In this document: piece by piece, positions 32,036-41,375 of the stretch
Position numbering within the stretch: position 1 is the first letter of the stretch
Layout of the letters: each line of letters begins with the position of its first letter
Assembly: GCF_005938105.1 (NCBI RefSeq)
Contig: NZ_VCPE01000003.1
Location: 372,001 to 436,000, forward strand
Length of the DNA stretch: 64,000 nucleotides
From: Brucella haematophila
GTDB lineage: Bacteria; Pseudomonadota; Alphaproteobacteria; Rhizobiales; Rhizobiaceae
Direction: 5' to 3'
Program-made: the position numbers and the translations under genes
The notes under the pieces: generated by a model
The model's input: only the letters and a program-made list of their open reading frames with translations
The model's database searches: none
What the model was told of the DNA's origin: nothing

Positions 32036-33244
32036 TCAGATAATAGGTTCTTTCGTCTTTCTGAATGTGACCTTCTTCGGATCGAGATTAAGATGTCCCT
32101 GAACCAGTTCCGAAGGCGTCAGTGCCAACCATTGGTTTAGTGATACGTCCGCATAGTAGCTGCTCTTGAACATTTCCAGAAAGCGGAGCGTGGTTTTGCC
32201 CGTGTTCTCGACATAGTGTCCCATAGCGAAGGGAACATAGCCGACATCACCCGCTGCATAATCAAATGTCCTTGAATGGCCGTTTGCAGCGAATACCCCC
32301 ATTCTGGCTTGCCCTTCAATGTAATACTGCCATTCATCCGTATTTGGATGCCAATGGAGTTCACGTATGCCGCCAGGCTCGATTTCGACAAGAGCAGCAG
32401 CAATAGTTTTCGATGCAGGAAAATTGCTGGAGTCGGTTATTCGAACAGTTCCATTAGGTGTTTTAATCGGTTCCTGAGCCATCATACGGTGACTGAGCCG
32501 GTCAGACACCTCTTTCGCTCCGGTTGGCCGATCATCTTGAGCGCTGGAGGCTGGGACTGGCAGAGGGAACATGTAACGTTCGCTCTCTTTGGGAAGGTTT
32601 TCAAATGCCTCGACCGGGGCTCCAAAATTCTTCGCAAGCAGGTTGGGTGGAATATGGTTGAACCAGTCTGTTAGTAGAAAGGTGCTATCTTCATCAAAAC
32701 CACCGTCGTCGAAAACAAGAAGAAACTCGCAGCCATCGGGACCAAGGCCTTGGATGGAATGTGGGATACCTGAAGGAAAATACCACAAATCGCCTGGTCC
32801 GACATCGCTGACAAAGTTCTCACCCGTAGCATTGACTGCTGTAATTCGGGCATTGCCGTATAGCATATAAGCCCATTCAGCCTCCTTATGCCAATGTAAC
32901 TCACGAACTCCACCCGAGTTGAGGCGCATGTCTACGCCCGCAATGCTTTTTGATATGCCCAACTCGCGGACAGTCACCTGCCTTGTCCATCCACCCGGAT
33001 AGAGTTTTGTGGGTGCATCGGCAAATGAGAACTTGAGATTGGGGATCGTACCAGAGTCAGTTGCTGGCTGGTTGAGCATGTCGGGACTAAGCTGATCCTT
33101 AACGACGTTTCTCGGTCCAGGATCGTTTCCGCCGAGTCCGGGTCTGCGTGGTTGTGGTGTTTCAGCAGCAATTGCACCCGTTGCAACAACTGCTGCTCCA
33201 GTCGTCAATGCCAGTAATGCTCCACGTCGAGATATATCGTTCAT
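32036..33244 (-). CDS. oxdC: Bicupin oxalate decarboxylase-like protein, Tat-exported
   Basis: Predicted to convert oxalate to formate and CO2 with manganese. The 402-residue precursor starts with a Tat-like signal ([20 protein letters not shown]). Two cupin domains each have a full metal site: [20 protein letters not shown] with a later HS, and [20 protein letters not shown] with a later GHY. The lid of the first domain reads DEDST, comparable with SENST of Bacillus subtilis OxdC, so decarboxylase rather than oxidase activity is favoured. ATG 33244 has AAGGAG six bases upstream. A dyad lies 67 bases upstream. It borders the malonate genes, so both handle small dicarboxylates. Confidence 0.87.
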   Translation of the reverse strand: MNDISRRGALLALTTGAAVVATGAIAAETPQPRRPGLGGNDPGPRNVVKDQLSPDMLNQPATDSGTIPNLKFSFADAPTKLYPGGWTRQVTVRELGISKSIAGVDMRLNSGGVRELHWHKEAEWAYMLYGNARITAVNATGENFVSDVGPGDLWYFPSGIPHSIQGLGPDGCEFLLVFDDGGFDEDSTFLLTDWFNHIPPNLLAKNFGAPVEAFENLPKESERYMFPLPVPASSAQDDRPTGAKEVSDRLSHRMMAQEPIKTPNGTVRITDSSNFPASKTIAAALVEIEPGGIRELHWHPNTDEWQYYIEGQARMGVFAANGHSRTFDYAAGDVGYVPFAMGHYVENTGKTTLRFLEMFKSSYYADVSLNQWLALTPSELVQGHLNLDPKKVTFRKTKEPII

Positions 33245-33310
33245 CAGATACTCCTTAGTCGTGCTTGCGCTCCCACGACAAGGATAGATACCCATGATGC
33301 CTCAGCCAAC

Positions 33311-33326
33311 CTATACTCAGGTATAG
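33311..33326. promoter_or_regulatory. Dyad in the bicupin promoter region
   Basis: CTATAC-TCAG-GTATAG, perfect six-base arms, 67 bases upstream of the bicupin ATG. A candidate operator, possibly for the convergent FixJ-like regulator. The rest of 33327-33477 shows no gene. Confidence 0.35.
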
Positions 33327-33477
33327 TGATATTGGCGCTTTCACAATGCTAAGCCGAAATATTATTCAATAATACATCTGCGGAAGGCTGCGGTGATGTA
33401 ATATTGATTGGCAAGCAGCGTAATTAGATTTGCTGCGTTGAAAAAATGCGACGTTAGCACTGCCAAAAGCTATGCCC

Positions 33478-34989
33478 TTATTCATAGAGCTGGCGGTAAC
33501 GCTCACGAAGTATGTTCTTTTGAACTTTGCCCATGGTGTTTCGCGGCAATTCTTCTACAAATAGAACTCGCTTTGGCAGCTTGTAGCGGGCCAGACGCTC
33601 GCTCAAAGCGATCAATACATGCTTTTCTTCCAACGCAGAACCGGGCTTTTTCACGACAACAGCTGTCGTGCCCTCGCCAAAATCTCTGTGTGGTACACCG
33701 ATGACTGCACTCTCAAGTACCCCATCCAACAGATCGATTTCGCTTTCGATTTCTTTGGGATAAATATTGTAACCGCCGGAAATTACGAGATCTTTGCCGC
33801 GGCCTACAATGTTCACATAACCTTTTTCATCGATAAGGCCGAGATCGCCAGTGATGAAGAAGCCGTCGTCACGGAACTCCTCTTTGGTCTTTGCAGGCAT
33901 GTTCCAATAGCCTTTGAATACGTTTGGTCCTTTGACTTCCAGCATTCCCGTCTCTCCCACTGGAAGTTCCCTGCCACTTTCCATATCCACCACTCGTATA
34001 TTCACGCCAGGTAGTGGAAAGCCCACTGTTCCCGCAATACGATCCCCCTGATAGGGATTGGAGGTGTTCATATTGGTTTCTGTCATGCCATAGCGTTCCA
34101 GAATGGCATGCCCTGTGTTGTGGAAGAAAGTCTGGTGGGTCTCGTTTAAAAGAGGTGCCGACCCTGAGATAAAGAGCCGCATATGAGCAGTGCTTTCGCG
34201 GTTTACACGCGCGTCCTGTGACAAGCGCACATAGAACGTCGGAACCCCCATCAAAACGGTTGCTTTGGGCAGACGGGATATGATCTGGTCTGGATCAAAC
34301 TTCGGCAACAGAAACATCGATGCGCCGGAAATCAGGGTAACGTTGCTTGCTACAAACAGGCCATGTGTGTGAAAAATCGGCAATGCATGGATGAGCCGAT
34401 CTGTAGCGGTAAAGTGCCAGCTATCGCGCAATGTCAAAGCATTGGAGAGAAGATTGTCATGGCTGAGCATCGCGCCTTTCGAGCGTCCTGTTGTGCCTGA
34501 TGTGTAAAGAATGGCGGCAAGATCGTCTGGTCCGCGGTCGACATCTTTAAATTCCACTCCGGTACCGTTTGCACGGTCCATCAATGAACCGCCGCCTGTA
34601 TCGTCGAGCGTTTCAAGAACCGCACCGCAGGCGTGGACCGTGTCGGCCAGTTTTTCCGCATTTTGCGGTGAGACCACCACCAGGGCTGGTTTGGCGTCGT
34701 TAAAAAAGTAGTCGAGTTCGGCAACGGTATAGCCTGTGTTCAGCGGCAAATAGACCGCGCCGCACCGCAAACAGGCCAGATAAAGCATTAAAGCTTCGGC
34801 GCTTTTTTCAACTTGAACGGCTACGCGGTCGCCGGGGTTAACGCCGCGCTCGACCAATACATTGGCAAGGCGCGCCGATAACGCCAGCATATCCCCATAT
34901 GTCCAGATTTTCTCTGCTTGCGTCTCGATGAAGATCGCGTCGGTCGTGGAAATTGCGTTGCGGATGGCGTCAAACAGGTGATTAGGCAT
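33478..34989 (-). CDS. matB: Malonyl-CoA synthetase
   Basis: AMP-forming acyl-CoA ligase that activates malonate to malonyl-CoA, 503 residues. Motifs of the ANL family are all present: AILYTSGTTGRSKGAMLSH (about 160-178), ERYGMTETNM, the FFITGDLGLIDEKGY hinge segment and GGYNIYPKEIE, with the catalytic Lys near the C terminus in PRNTMGKVQKNIL. The first gene of the pair, matA, overlaps its start by eight bases. MatB and MatA let Rhizobiales use malonate as carbon source. The start MPNHLFDAIR is like that of rhizobial MatB. Confidence 0.94.
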   Translation of the reverse strand: MPNHLFDAIRNAISTTDAIFIETQAEKIWTYGDMLALSARLANVLVERGVNPGDRVAVQVEKSAEALMLYLACLRCGAVYLPLNTGYTVAELDYFFNDAKPALVVVSPQNAEKLADTVHACGAVLETLDDTGGGSLMDRANGTGVEFKDVDRGPDDLAAILYTSGTTGRSKGAMLSHDNLLSNALTLRDSWHFTATDRLIHALPIFHTHGLFVASNVTLISGASMFLLPKFDPDQIISRLPKATVLMGVPTFYVRLSQDARVNRESTAHMRLFISGSAPLLNETHQTFFHNTGHAILERYGMTETNMNTSNPYQGDRIAGTVGFPLPGVNIRVVDMESGRELPVGETGMLEVKGPNVFKGYWNMPAKTKEEFRDDGFFITGDLGLIDEKGYVNIVGRGKDLVISGGYNIYPKEIESEIDLLDGVLESAVIGVPHRDFGEGTTAVVVKKPGSALEEKHVLIALSERLARYKLPKRVLFVEELPRNTMGKVQKNILRERYRQLYE

Positions 34990-36358
34990 ATGTTGTTCCC
35001 AGGGAATTTTTGGCTGCCTTTATAGGCGGCTGAATGGAAGCTGGTTTGCGAAGATTTGCAGAAGCGATGACCTCTCCTCTTTCTGCATAGGCTTCATGAT
35101 TGCGCTCGATGTCATCAAGCTTGTAAAGATAGTTGACCATCAATCCGTGCGATTCCCGCATTGCTTTTGCGGAAACATCTCCGAGATAATTGAGACGTTC
35201 AAGCCTGGCGCCGTTGCCAAGATGGAAGCGGGCGACCGGGTCGATAAGACGTCCATTGGCGGTGCGAGCATTCAGGAAATAATGCGTGGCCGCGCGCAAG
35301 AACAGCGGGTGGATTTCGGCTGTCAAAGTCTCGTTGTTGTCCCAACCTGCATTTTCGAGAAGTTGTCGCAGTCGGTCAAGCTCCAGTGTGGTGTCGCTTT
35401 CGACGCTCGCGGTCTTCAGCCAGCGCCCGAACCCAGGTACGGGCGAGAGCGTGACAAAATTCTTGAGTGCTGGCAGTTCACGACGCAACTCTTCGACGAC
35501 CTGTTTGATCAGAAAGTTCCCGAAGGAAATGCCTCGCAAACCGCTTTGACAGTTGGAAATGGAGTAGAATACCGCCGTATCGGCATCGTTTGCCGCGATT
35601 GCTTCGCGCTTGTTATCAAGCAAAGGGCCGATCTTGTCGGGAATCGATCGCGTGAGCGCTACTTCGACAAAGATCAAAGGCTCATCCGCAAGTTGCGGAT
35701 GAAAGAATGCGAAGCACCGCCGATCCGATGGCGCTAGCCGATTTCGGAGCTCATTCCAGTCGCCAATGGCATGAACGGCTTCGTAGCGAATGATTTTTTC
35801 AAGGATGTGTGCGGGTGTGGTCCAATCAATGGAGCGCAATTGCAGGAAACCGCGGTTGAACCAGGATGTGAAGAGATGTGAGAAGTCTGAATCGACCGCT
35901 CCAAGCTCGGGCATCGATGTCTGCATATGCAGAAGTGCATCGCGCATCAGGACCAGCGAAGCTGTTCCCCTTGGGGCTGCATTCAATCTGCGAATGAGTT
36001 CTTGCCGTCTTGGTTCCGCCGCGTCATGCAGTCTGGAAAGAGCATCGGGATTTGGCGATGCACGGTAATCGTCGATGGCTTTATCAAGACGAGCAGTGTT
36101 GGCGCCGTATTTATCAAGAAGGGCACTCATGAATTTACGCTGCTCGTCTTTGCCGAGCAATTCCCAGCCGGTCAGTATATCCTGCGCTAGTGCGAGGCCC
36201 GAAGCTTCTCCCTTACTCGAGAGGAGATGCTCACAGTGCAGCATCAGCAGTTCAAAGTTTGATTGCTTCTGCGAGGGGCGCGGTGATTTTGCAATCAGTC
36301 GACGGCCACGGTCTGCGATCGCATCAATCATGTCGCGAAATGAGGAAATGCTGCTCAT
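34982..36358 (-). CDS. matA: Malonyl-CoA decarboxylase
   Basis: Decarboxylates malonyl-CoA to acetyl-CoA, completing malonate use. The 458-residue protein has the N-terminal helical domain and a C-terminal GNAT-fold catalytic domain. The catalytic Ser is in FVTLSPVPGFGRWL and the catalytic His in MRESHGLMVNYLYKLDDIE, matching the Ser/His pair known for this family. The gene precedes matB with an eight-base overlap and is divergent from matR. No targeting signal is seen, so it acts in the cytoplasm. Confidence 0.95.
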   Translation of the reverse strand: MSSISSFRDMIDAIADRGRRLIAKSPRPSQKQSNFELLMLHCEHLLSSKGEASGLALAQDILTGWELLGKDEQRKFMSALLDKYGANTARLDKAIDDYRASPNPDALSRLHDAAEPRRQELIRRLNAAPRGTASLVLMRDALLHMQTSMPELGAVDSDFSHLFTSWFNRGFLQLRSIDWTTPAHILEKIIRYEAVHAIGDWNELRNRLAPSDRRCFAFFHPQLADEPLIFVEVALTRSIPDKIGPLLDNKREAIAANDADTAVFYSISNCQSGLRGISFGNFLIKQVVEELRRELPALKNFVTLSPVPGFGRWLKTASVESDTTLELDRLRQLLENAGWDNNETLTAEIHPLFLRAATHYFLNARTANGRLIDPVARFHLGNGARLERLNYLGDVSAKAMRESHGLMVNYLYKLDDIERNHEAYAERGEVIASANLRKPASIQPPIKAAKNSLGTTYA

Positions 36359-36468
36359 AAACCTACTCCGATGGCGCGGATTGAGAAGGTTGGACGATTT
36401 TGCCTTAATCTGTGCCGACGCCTGAACTGCTTGGTCGTCCTGTCAGGTGCATCCTATGCTTATCCCTC

Positions 36469-36499
36469 TTGCATGCAAAGTCAATAAGATTGTATACAA
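36469..36499. promoter_or_regulatory. Double palindrome in the matA-matR divergent spacer (MatR operator candidate)
   Basis: TTGCATGCAA (36469-36478) and TTGTATACAA (36490-36499) are two perfect 10-bp palindromes whose centres are 21 bases apart, two turns of the helix. They fit the TTGT..ACAA form of GntR/FadR-type operators. The position allows control of both matAB and matR. Confidence 0.7.
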
Positions 36500-36527
36500 G
36501 AATTAACTCCCTAGAACAGGATGTTCC

Positions 36528-37178
36528 ATGTCAGAAAATATTGTTCTGAAATTGCGTGATCAGATCGAAAACGAAATTCTGAGTGGGGGCTACTCATCTG
36601 GAAAACGTCTGGATGAGGTGCGGCTGGCTCAGCAGTTTGGTGTCTCGCGCACACCGATACGTGAAGCGTTGATGCAGCTGAGTGCGATTGGCCTCATTGA
36701 AATTCGCCCGCGCAGGGGTGCGATAGTTGTAGAGCCAGCACCTGAGCGCATTTATGAAATGTTCGAAGTAATGGCTGAACTGGAGGCCATGGCTGGTGCG
36801 CAAGCGGCGCGTCGTCATACCGAAAATGACCGCTTGATGCTCATGGAGGCGCATCTGAATTGTACCAAATCCGCTGAAGCGGAGGACCCGGACGCCTATT
36901 ATTACGACAATGACGTTTTCCACGCAGCCATTTATACCGCGAGCCATAACGGCTTTTTGAAAGAGCAGTGTGAGGCGCTCCATCGCCGCTTGCGTCCTTA
37001 CCGTCGCTTGCAGTTGCGATTGCGAAATCGAATGCGAGCCTCATTTGAGGAGCATGACCGGATTGTGAAGGCCATCTTGTCGGGCAATAGCGAAGACGCC
37101 TCGGCTGCGTTGCGTATGCACATTGCTGTTCAGGGTGAACGCTTTTCGGACCTGATTGCCCAGCTCAATGCTGGCTAA
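36528..37178 (+). CDS. matR: GntR-family (FadR/VanR subgroup) repressor of malonate genes
   Basis: Repressor of 216 residues with an N-terminal winged helix (RLDEVRLAQQFGVSRTPIRE, about 27-46) and an all-helical C-terminal FCD-type ligand domain. Divergent position beside matA matches MatR of Rhizobium, which senses malonate. Metal-binding His residues typical of FCD domains are visible (DVFHAAIYTASHN, EEHDRIVKA, LRMHI). The paired palindromes just upstream are the likely operator, so autorepression is expected. Start ATG 36528 follows ACAGGA. Confidence 0.9.
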   Translation: MSENIVLKLRDQIENEILSGGYSSGKRLDEVRLAQQFGVSRTPIREALMQLSAIGLIEIRPRRGAIVVEPAPERIYEMFEVMAELEAMAGAQAARRHTENDRLMLMEAHLNCTKSAEAEDPDAYYYDNDVFHAAIYTASHNGFLKEQCEALHRRLRPYRRLQLRLRNRMRASFEEHDRIVKAILSGNSEDASAALRMHIAVQGERFSDLIAQLNAG

Positions 37179-37214
37179 TCAGGGTGTCGACCAAAATGTA
37201 ATAAAATCCTCTTT

Positions 37215-37251
37215 TAAAATTTCTCTTATCAATAATGAAATTTTATTGACA
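37215..37251 (+). promoter_or_regulatory. Inverted repeat abutting a -35 box, likely operator-promoter of the nine-gene operon
   Basis: TAAAATTTC (37215-37223) and GAAATTTTA (37237-37245) are perfect nine-base arms with centres 22 bases apart. TTGACA follows at once at 37246-37251. A weak -10 (ATACTG, 37269) lies 17 bases on. The layout suggests binding by the operon's own RpiR-family regulator. This AT-rich spacer (37179-37374) holds no gene. Confidence 0.5.
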
Positions 37252-37374
37252 TTATTTTTCTGATACTCATACTGAGTTTCAAATCGCGCTGGAGATGAAA
37301 GGGCATTGAAAAGCCTTCTCCGGGCTACGGCTTGACTTTGAATTGGCCGTGGTAAAAGTCGCGAGGAGGGAACG

Positions 37375-38700
37375 ATGCAGATGAGAGTTGAGGACGCTGT
37401 CGCCGATGTCTGGGCGCGGTTGGATGCCCGGTCAGATCGGGTCGTGGGATTGACCAGTGATTTGGTTAGAATTCCCTCCGTCAATCCAAAATTTCAGGAC
37501 CTGCCCGAAGAGGGACGTGAAGCCGAAGTGCAGGCGCTGATTGCGCGCGAACTGTCTGGTAGCCACCTTGCAATAAAGACATTTGACGCTTTGCCGGGGC
37601 GCCCTAATCTTCTGGCTGAGACGGAAGCAGTCGGTAATGGCGACCGTGATTTGATCTTGTGCGGTCATATCGACGTCGTTCCGGTCGGTGATGTCCGCGA
37701 GTGGAGCTACGACCCGTTTTGCGGCGATGTTCGAGACGGTAAAGTGCTCGGTCGCGGCACGATGGATATGAAGGCTGGCATGGCCTGCTGCATCGAAGCA
37801 CTGCGGGTGATCCGAGAAGCGGGTATCGCGCTTCAGGGTAAGGTCTCACTGCATTCTGTCGTCGATGAGGAAGCTGGTGGCTTCGGTGCGAAAGCCATGG
37901 TCAAGGCGGGTTATCTGGCGCCGGCTGCTATTATCGCAGAGCCGGGTGGTGACGAGATTTTTATCAGCCAGGGTGGCCTGGAGTGGCTCCGTATTACCAT
38001 TCGCGGACGTCAAGGTCATTCCGCTTATCGTTTCACTGGTATGTATCCGCAACCCCATCAGGAAAACCGCAAGGCCCCACCGATCAGCGCTGCCGATATG
38101 GCTACGCGCTTCCTTGTCGCGTTGCGCGATTATGAAGCCGCCAACGCCCGCGTGAAAAGTCATCCCATGATGGCTCCGGGCATCAATCATTTTGGCGTGG
38201 GATCGGTGCGGATCGGCGCTGGCCTTGGTGCGGACGGTTTGCCGATGATCATGACAAATCCTGGCATAGTGCCGGATGTCGCCGTCATCGATATTGATCA
38301 TAAGTTCATGCCGCATGAAGCCAGTGCGGAAATTCGTGCGGATTTTGAACAGTTCGTGGCGCATTTCTGCGCCACCGATCCGTGGCTGCGCGAAAATCCG
38401 ATCGACGTGAAATGGGATCTCTATGATCTCCACTTTCCACCGATGAATACGGCAGCCGACCATCAATTGGTCAAGATCGTTACTGACAGGCGTTCCAGCC
38501 TTGGCAAGCCAACGGCGTTGCGCGGTTCTATCGGTGTGACAGACGGTGCGCATTATGCGGTCGCGGGCGTCCAACCCATACGTTACGGCCCATTCGGTGC
38601 GAACCAGCATGCGGCTGATGAATGGGCCGATGTGGCGTCCATCAAGATGACCACCAAGGTTATGGCTGCCGCTATTCTTGATTGGTGTGGTGTCGCCTAG
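37375..38700 (+). CDS. M20-family zinc deacylase/peptidase (ArgE/DapE/ACY1 type)
   Basis: Two-zinc hydrolase of 441 residues that would remove an N-acyl group from an amino compound or cleave a dipeptide. The first ligand set is LILCGHIDVVPVGD (about 97-110), then GRGTMDMKAGMACC, the catalytic Glu pair VVDEEAGGFG and a distal His region (GVTDGAHYAVAG and GANQHAADEW). A dimerisation domain occupies about 205-320, with GRQGHSAYRFTG. GAGGAGGGAACG gives a strong start. It opens a rightward operon with a peptide-type ABC transporter, so the substrate is probably imported by it. Cytoplasmic. Confidence 0.9.
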   Translation: MQMRVEDAVADVWARLDARSDRVVGLTSDLVRIPSVNPKFQDLPEEGREAEVQALIARELSGSHLAIKTFDALPGRPNLLAETEAVGNGDRDLILCGHIDVVPVGDVREWSYDPFCGDVRDGKVLGRGTMDMKAGMACCIEALRVIREAGIALQGKVSLHSVVDEEAGGFGAKAMVKAGYLAPAAIIAEPGGDEIFISQGGLEWLRITIRGRQGHSAYRFTGMYPQPHQENRKAPPISAADMATRFLVALRDYEAANARVKSHPMMAPGINHFGVGSVRIGAGLGADGLPMIMTNPGIVPDVAVIDIDHKFMPHEASAEIRADFEQFVAHFCATDPWLRENPIDVKWDLYDLHFPPMNTAADHQLVKIVTDRRSSLGKPTALRGSIGVTDGAHYAVAGVQPIRYGPFGANQHAADEWADVASIKMTTKVMAAAILDWCGVA

Positions 38701-38772
38701 GCGATCATAAACACTTGAAATTTCGGCATAGTTCCTTTCCGGCGCCACTGGCGTCAACGGAGAAATCGTATC

Positions 38773-40401
38773 GTGATGAACTTCTTCAATCCAGTCCAGA
38801 TGCGCACAAAGCGCTCGCGTCTCGCTTATCTCGTCGCTTCCGCAGGCATGGCGGCTTTGGTGGCCACAGCACTGCCGGCAACGGCTGAAACGCTTAATTG
38901 GGCGCGTGCGTCGGACGTGCAGACGCTCGACCCCCACGCCTATAATGAGGGTATAACCCATGCCTTCAACCATCAGATCTATGAGCCGCTGGTGGCTCGG
39001 TCTGACGACGGCAAATTGATTGGCGTTTTGGCGACCGAATGGAAGATGCTGCCCGACCAGACCGACATTTGGGAGTTCAAACTGCGCCCGGATGTTACCT
39101 TTCATGACGGTGCGCCATTCACCACTGACGACGTCATCTTTTCGTTTCAGCGTGCCATGGCACCAACATCAAACGTACGCTCGCTCCTGACGGCGGTCGA
39201 TAGCGTAACTGCCAAGGACGAGCATACGATACAGATCAAGACCAAAGGCACGAGCCCGCTGCTGGTCAACAATCTTGTCAATATTTTCATGATGAACAAA
39301 GCCTGGGCGGAAAAGAATGATGCCGCATCCCCGCAGGATTTCAAGGCTGGCAAGGAAAGCTATGCCGCACGCAACGAAAACGGCACAGGAGCCTATCGTC
39401 TTGTCAGTCGTGAAGCAGACCGTCGCACTGAACTGGCAGCCTATGATAAATATTGGGGTATAGGCCAGTTTCCTCTCGATATTGATCGCATTGTATATAC
39501 CCCCATCCAGTCGCCAGCCACGCGCGTTTCGGCACTCATCAGCGGAGAGGTAAATTTCCTGCAGGACGTTCCCCCGCAGGACATTGCCAAGCTGGAACAG
39601 AATCCGGAACTGCGCGTGGTCAGGGGGCCTGAAAACCGTACCATCTTTTTTGGCGTCAATATGGGGGCCGACAAGCTCACTTACGGTGAAGCGAAGGGAA
39701 ATCCATTCGCTGACAAGCGAGTGCGTCAGGCGATGAACATCGCAATTGATCGCAGTGTTATTGGTAAGGCGATTATGCGGGGTGAGTCCATTCCGATCGG
39801 AACCATCGCGCCTCCTTTCATCAATGGCTATACGGAAGAAATGGGCAAGTTGCCCGAGGTCAATATCGAGAAGGCCAAACAACTGATGAGCGAAGCCGGA
39901 TATGGCGACGGCTTCTCGGTCACGCTCAATTGTACCAATGACAGTTTCGTCAATGATGAACGTATCTGTCAGGCTATTGTCGGCATGATGGCTAAGATTG
40001 GGATCAAGGTTCATCTCGATGTGCAGCCCGCCGGTGTGGTGTTCCCAATGGTCGCCAATGGCAAAACGGATTTCTACCTGATGGGCTGGGGGGCTTCGAC
40101 CTTCGACTCTCAATATGTGTTCGACAATCTTGTGCACTCCCGAAGCGAAGGACGCGGTGCGTGGAGCGCTGTGAACTTCAACAATGCCGAGATCGATGCC
40201 AAGATCGAGACGCTGGGTACGCAAGCCAATATCGAAAAGCGTAATGCGACGATCGCTGAGATCTGGAAGGTCGTTCAGGACGAAAGCTTCTATTTGCCGA
40301 TCCATGCGCAGATGCTGGCTCGTGCTTCGGCGAAGAAAATTCACATCACGTCGAACCTGTCCAACAGTCTCTTCGTCAAGACGATATCGGTAGACAAATG
40401 A
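38773..40401 (+). CDS. Dipeptide/oligopeptide-type ABC substrate-binding protein
   Basis: Periplasmic SBP_bac_5 protein of 542 residues with a signal peptide (charged start MRTKRSR, hydrophobic stretch to TALPATAE). The family core is seen at DVQTLDPHAYNEGITHAF, PDVTFHDGAPFTTDDVIFSF and RQAMNIAIDRSVIGKA. Such proteins bind peptides, opines, nickel or glycosides. GTG 38773 has GGAG ten bases upstream; ATG 38776 is equally possible. The stop overlaps the first permease by four bases. The gene is between an M20 deacylase and the permeases, so the ligand is likely an acylated amino compound or peptide (inference). Confidence 0.92.
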   Translation: MMNFFNPVQMRTKRSRLAYLVASAGMAALVATALPATAETLNWARASDVQTLDPHAYNEGITHAFNHQIYEPLVARSDDGKLIGVLATEWKMLPDQTDIWEFKLRPDVTFHDGAPFTTDDVIFSFQRAMAPTSNVRSLLTAVDSVTAKDEHTIQIKTKGTSPLLVNNLVNIFMMNKAWAEKNDAASPQDFKAGKESYAARNENGTGAYRLVSREADRRTELAAYDKYWGIGQFPLDIDRIVYTPIQSPATRVSALISGEVNFLQDVPPQDIAKLEQNPELRVVRGPENRTIFFGVNMGADKLTYGEAKGNPFADKRVRQAMNIAIDRSVIGKAIMRGESIPIGTIAPPFINGYTEEMGKLPEVNIEKAKQLMSEAGYGDGFSVTLNCTNDSFVNDERICQAIVGMMAKIGIKVHLDVQPAGVVFPMVANGKTDFYLMGWGASTFDSQYVFDNLVHSRSEGRGAWSAVNFNNAEIDAKIETLGTQANIEKRNATIAEIWKVVQDESFYLPIHAQMLARASAKKIHITSNLSNSLFVKTISVDK

Positions 40402-41375
40402 TCGCCTTCCTCCTGCGCAGACTGGGATCGGCTGTGCCAGTCATGTTAATCACAGCCTTCCTGTCCTTTGCCGCGTTTCGCTTTATCGGCGATCCGCTGC
40501 AAAATATGCTGGGACAGGATGCGACTGCGCAGGATCGCGCTCGGCTTGCCGCAGAGCTCGGCTTCGACCAACCCTTCTATATTCAGTTCTGGCGTTTCAT
40601 TGTCTCGATCCTGCATGGAGACTTTGGTGTTTCAACGCGCGTCGGACGTCCCGTACTGGATTTGATTATCGAACGGCTTCCAGCAACTCTCGAACTCGCC
40701 GTACTTTCATTTGTCATAGCCATGGCGGCGGGCATCGCGCTTGGTGTGTTGACTGCATTGCGTCCGCGCTCCATCTTTTCGAAGCTTGCCATGACGGGAT
40801 CGCTGGTTGCCGTATCGCTGCCGAATTTCCTGATCAGTATTGCGCTGATCTATATATTCTCGGTTCGGCTCGGTTGGCTACCGGCTTTTGGACGCGGCGA
40901 CACGGTTAAAATCGGCTGGTGGACGACTGGTCTGCTGACGAAATCCGGTTGGCTGGCAATCATCCTGCCTGCGATCTCTCTTGCAACCTTCCAGTTGACA
41001 CTCATCTTGCGGCTGGTGCGAACGGAAATGCTGGAGGTGATGCATTCGGATTATATTCGATTTGCCCGGGCACGCGGCTTGTCGCAGCGACTGATCTATT
41101 TCTCCTATGCTTTGAAGAACACAATGGTACCGGTCGTAACTGTTGCGGGACTGCAATTGGGATCGATCATTGCTTTTGCTGTGGTCACGGAAACCGTATT
41201 TCAATGGCCGGGTGTGGGACTTCTCTTCATCAATTCCGTCAATTTCTCCGATGTGCCGATCATGGCAACCTATCTCCTTTTGACATCTCTGATCTTCGTG
41301 ACGATCAATATGGTGGTTGATTGCATCTACTATCTCATCGACCCACGCCTGCGGGTTGCGGGAGGTGTGAAATGA
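40398..41375 (+). CDS. Peptide-type ABC permease, DppB subunit
   Basis: Inner-membrane permease of 325 residues with six helices. The DppB/OppB N-terminus (MIAFLLRRLGSAVPVMLITA) and the EAA-loop segment that contacts the ATPase (RTEMLEVMHSDYIRFARARG) are clear. ATG 40398 overlaps the binding-protein stop (ATGA), and its own stop overlaps the next permease in the same way, so the genes are coupled. Confidence 0.94.
   Translation: MIAFLLRRLGSAVPVMLITAFLSFAAFRFIGDPLQNMLGQDATAQDRARLAAELGFDQPFYIQFWRFIVSILHGDFGVSTRVGRPVLDLIIERLPATLELAVLSFVIAMAAGIALGVLTALRPRSIFSKLAMTGSLVAVSLPNFLISIALIYIFSVRLGWLPAFGRGDTVKIGWWTTGLLTKSGWLAIILPAISLATFQLTLILRLVRTEMLEVMHSDYIRFARARGLSQRLIYFSYALKNTMVPVVTVAGLQLGSIIAFAVVTETVFQWPGVGLLFINSVNFSDVPIMATYLLLTSLIFVTINMVVDCIYYLIDPRLRVAGGVK

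Noticed and set aside
37846-40344. Two long minus-strand frames (419 and 391 codons) opposite the M20 and binding-protein genes
   Set aside because: Both are antisense to strongly supported genes and lack motifs.
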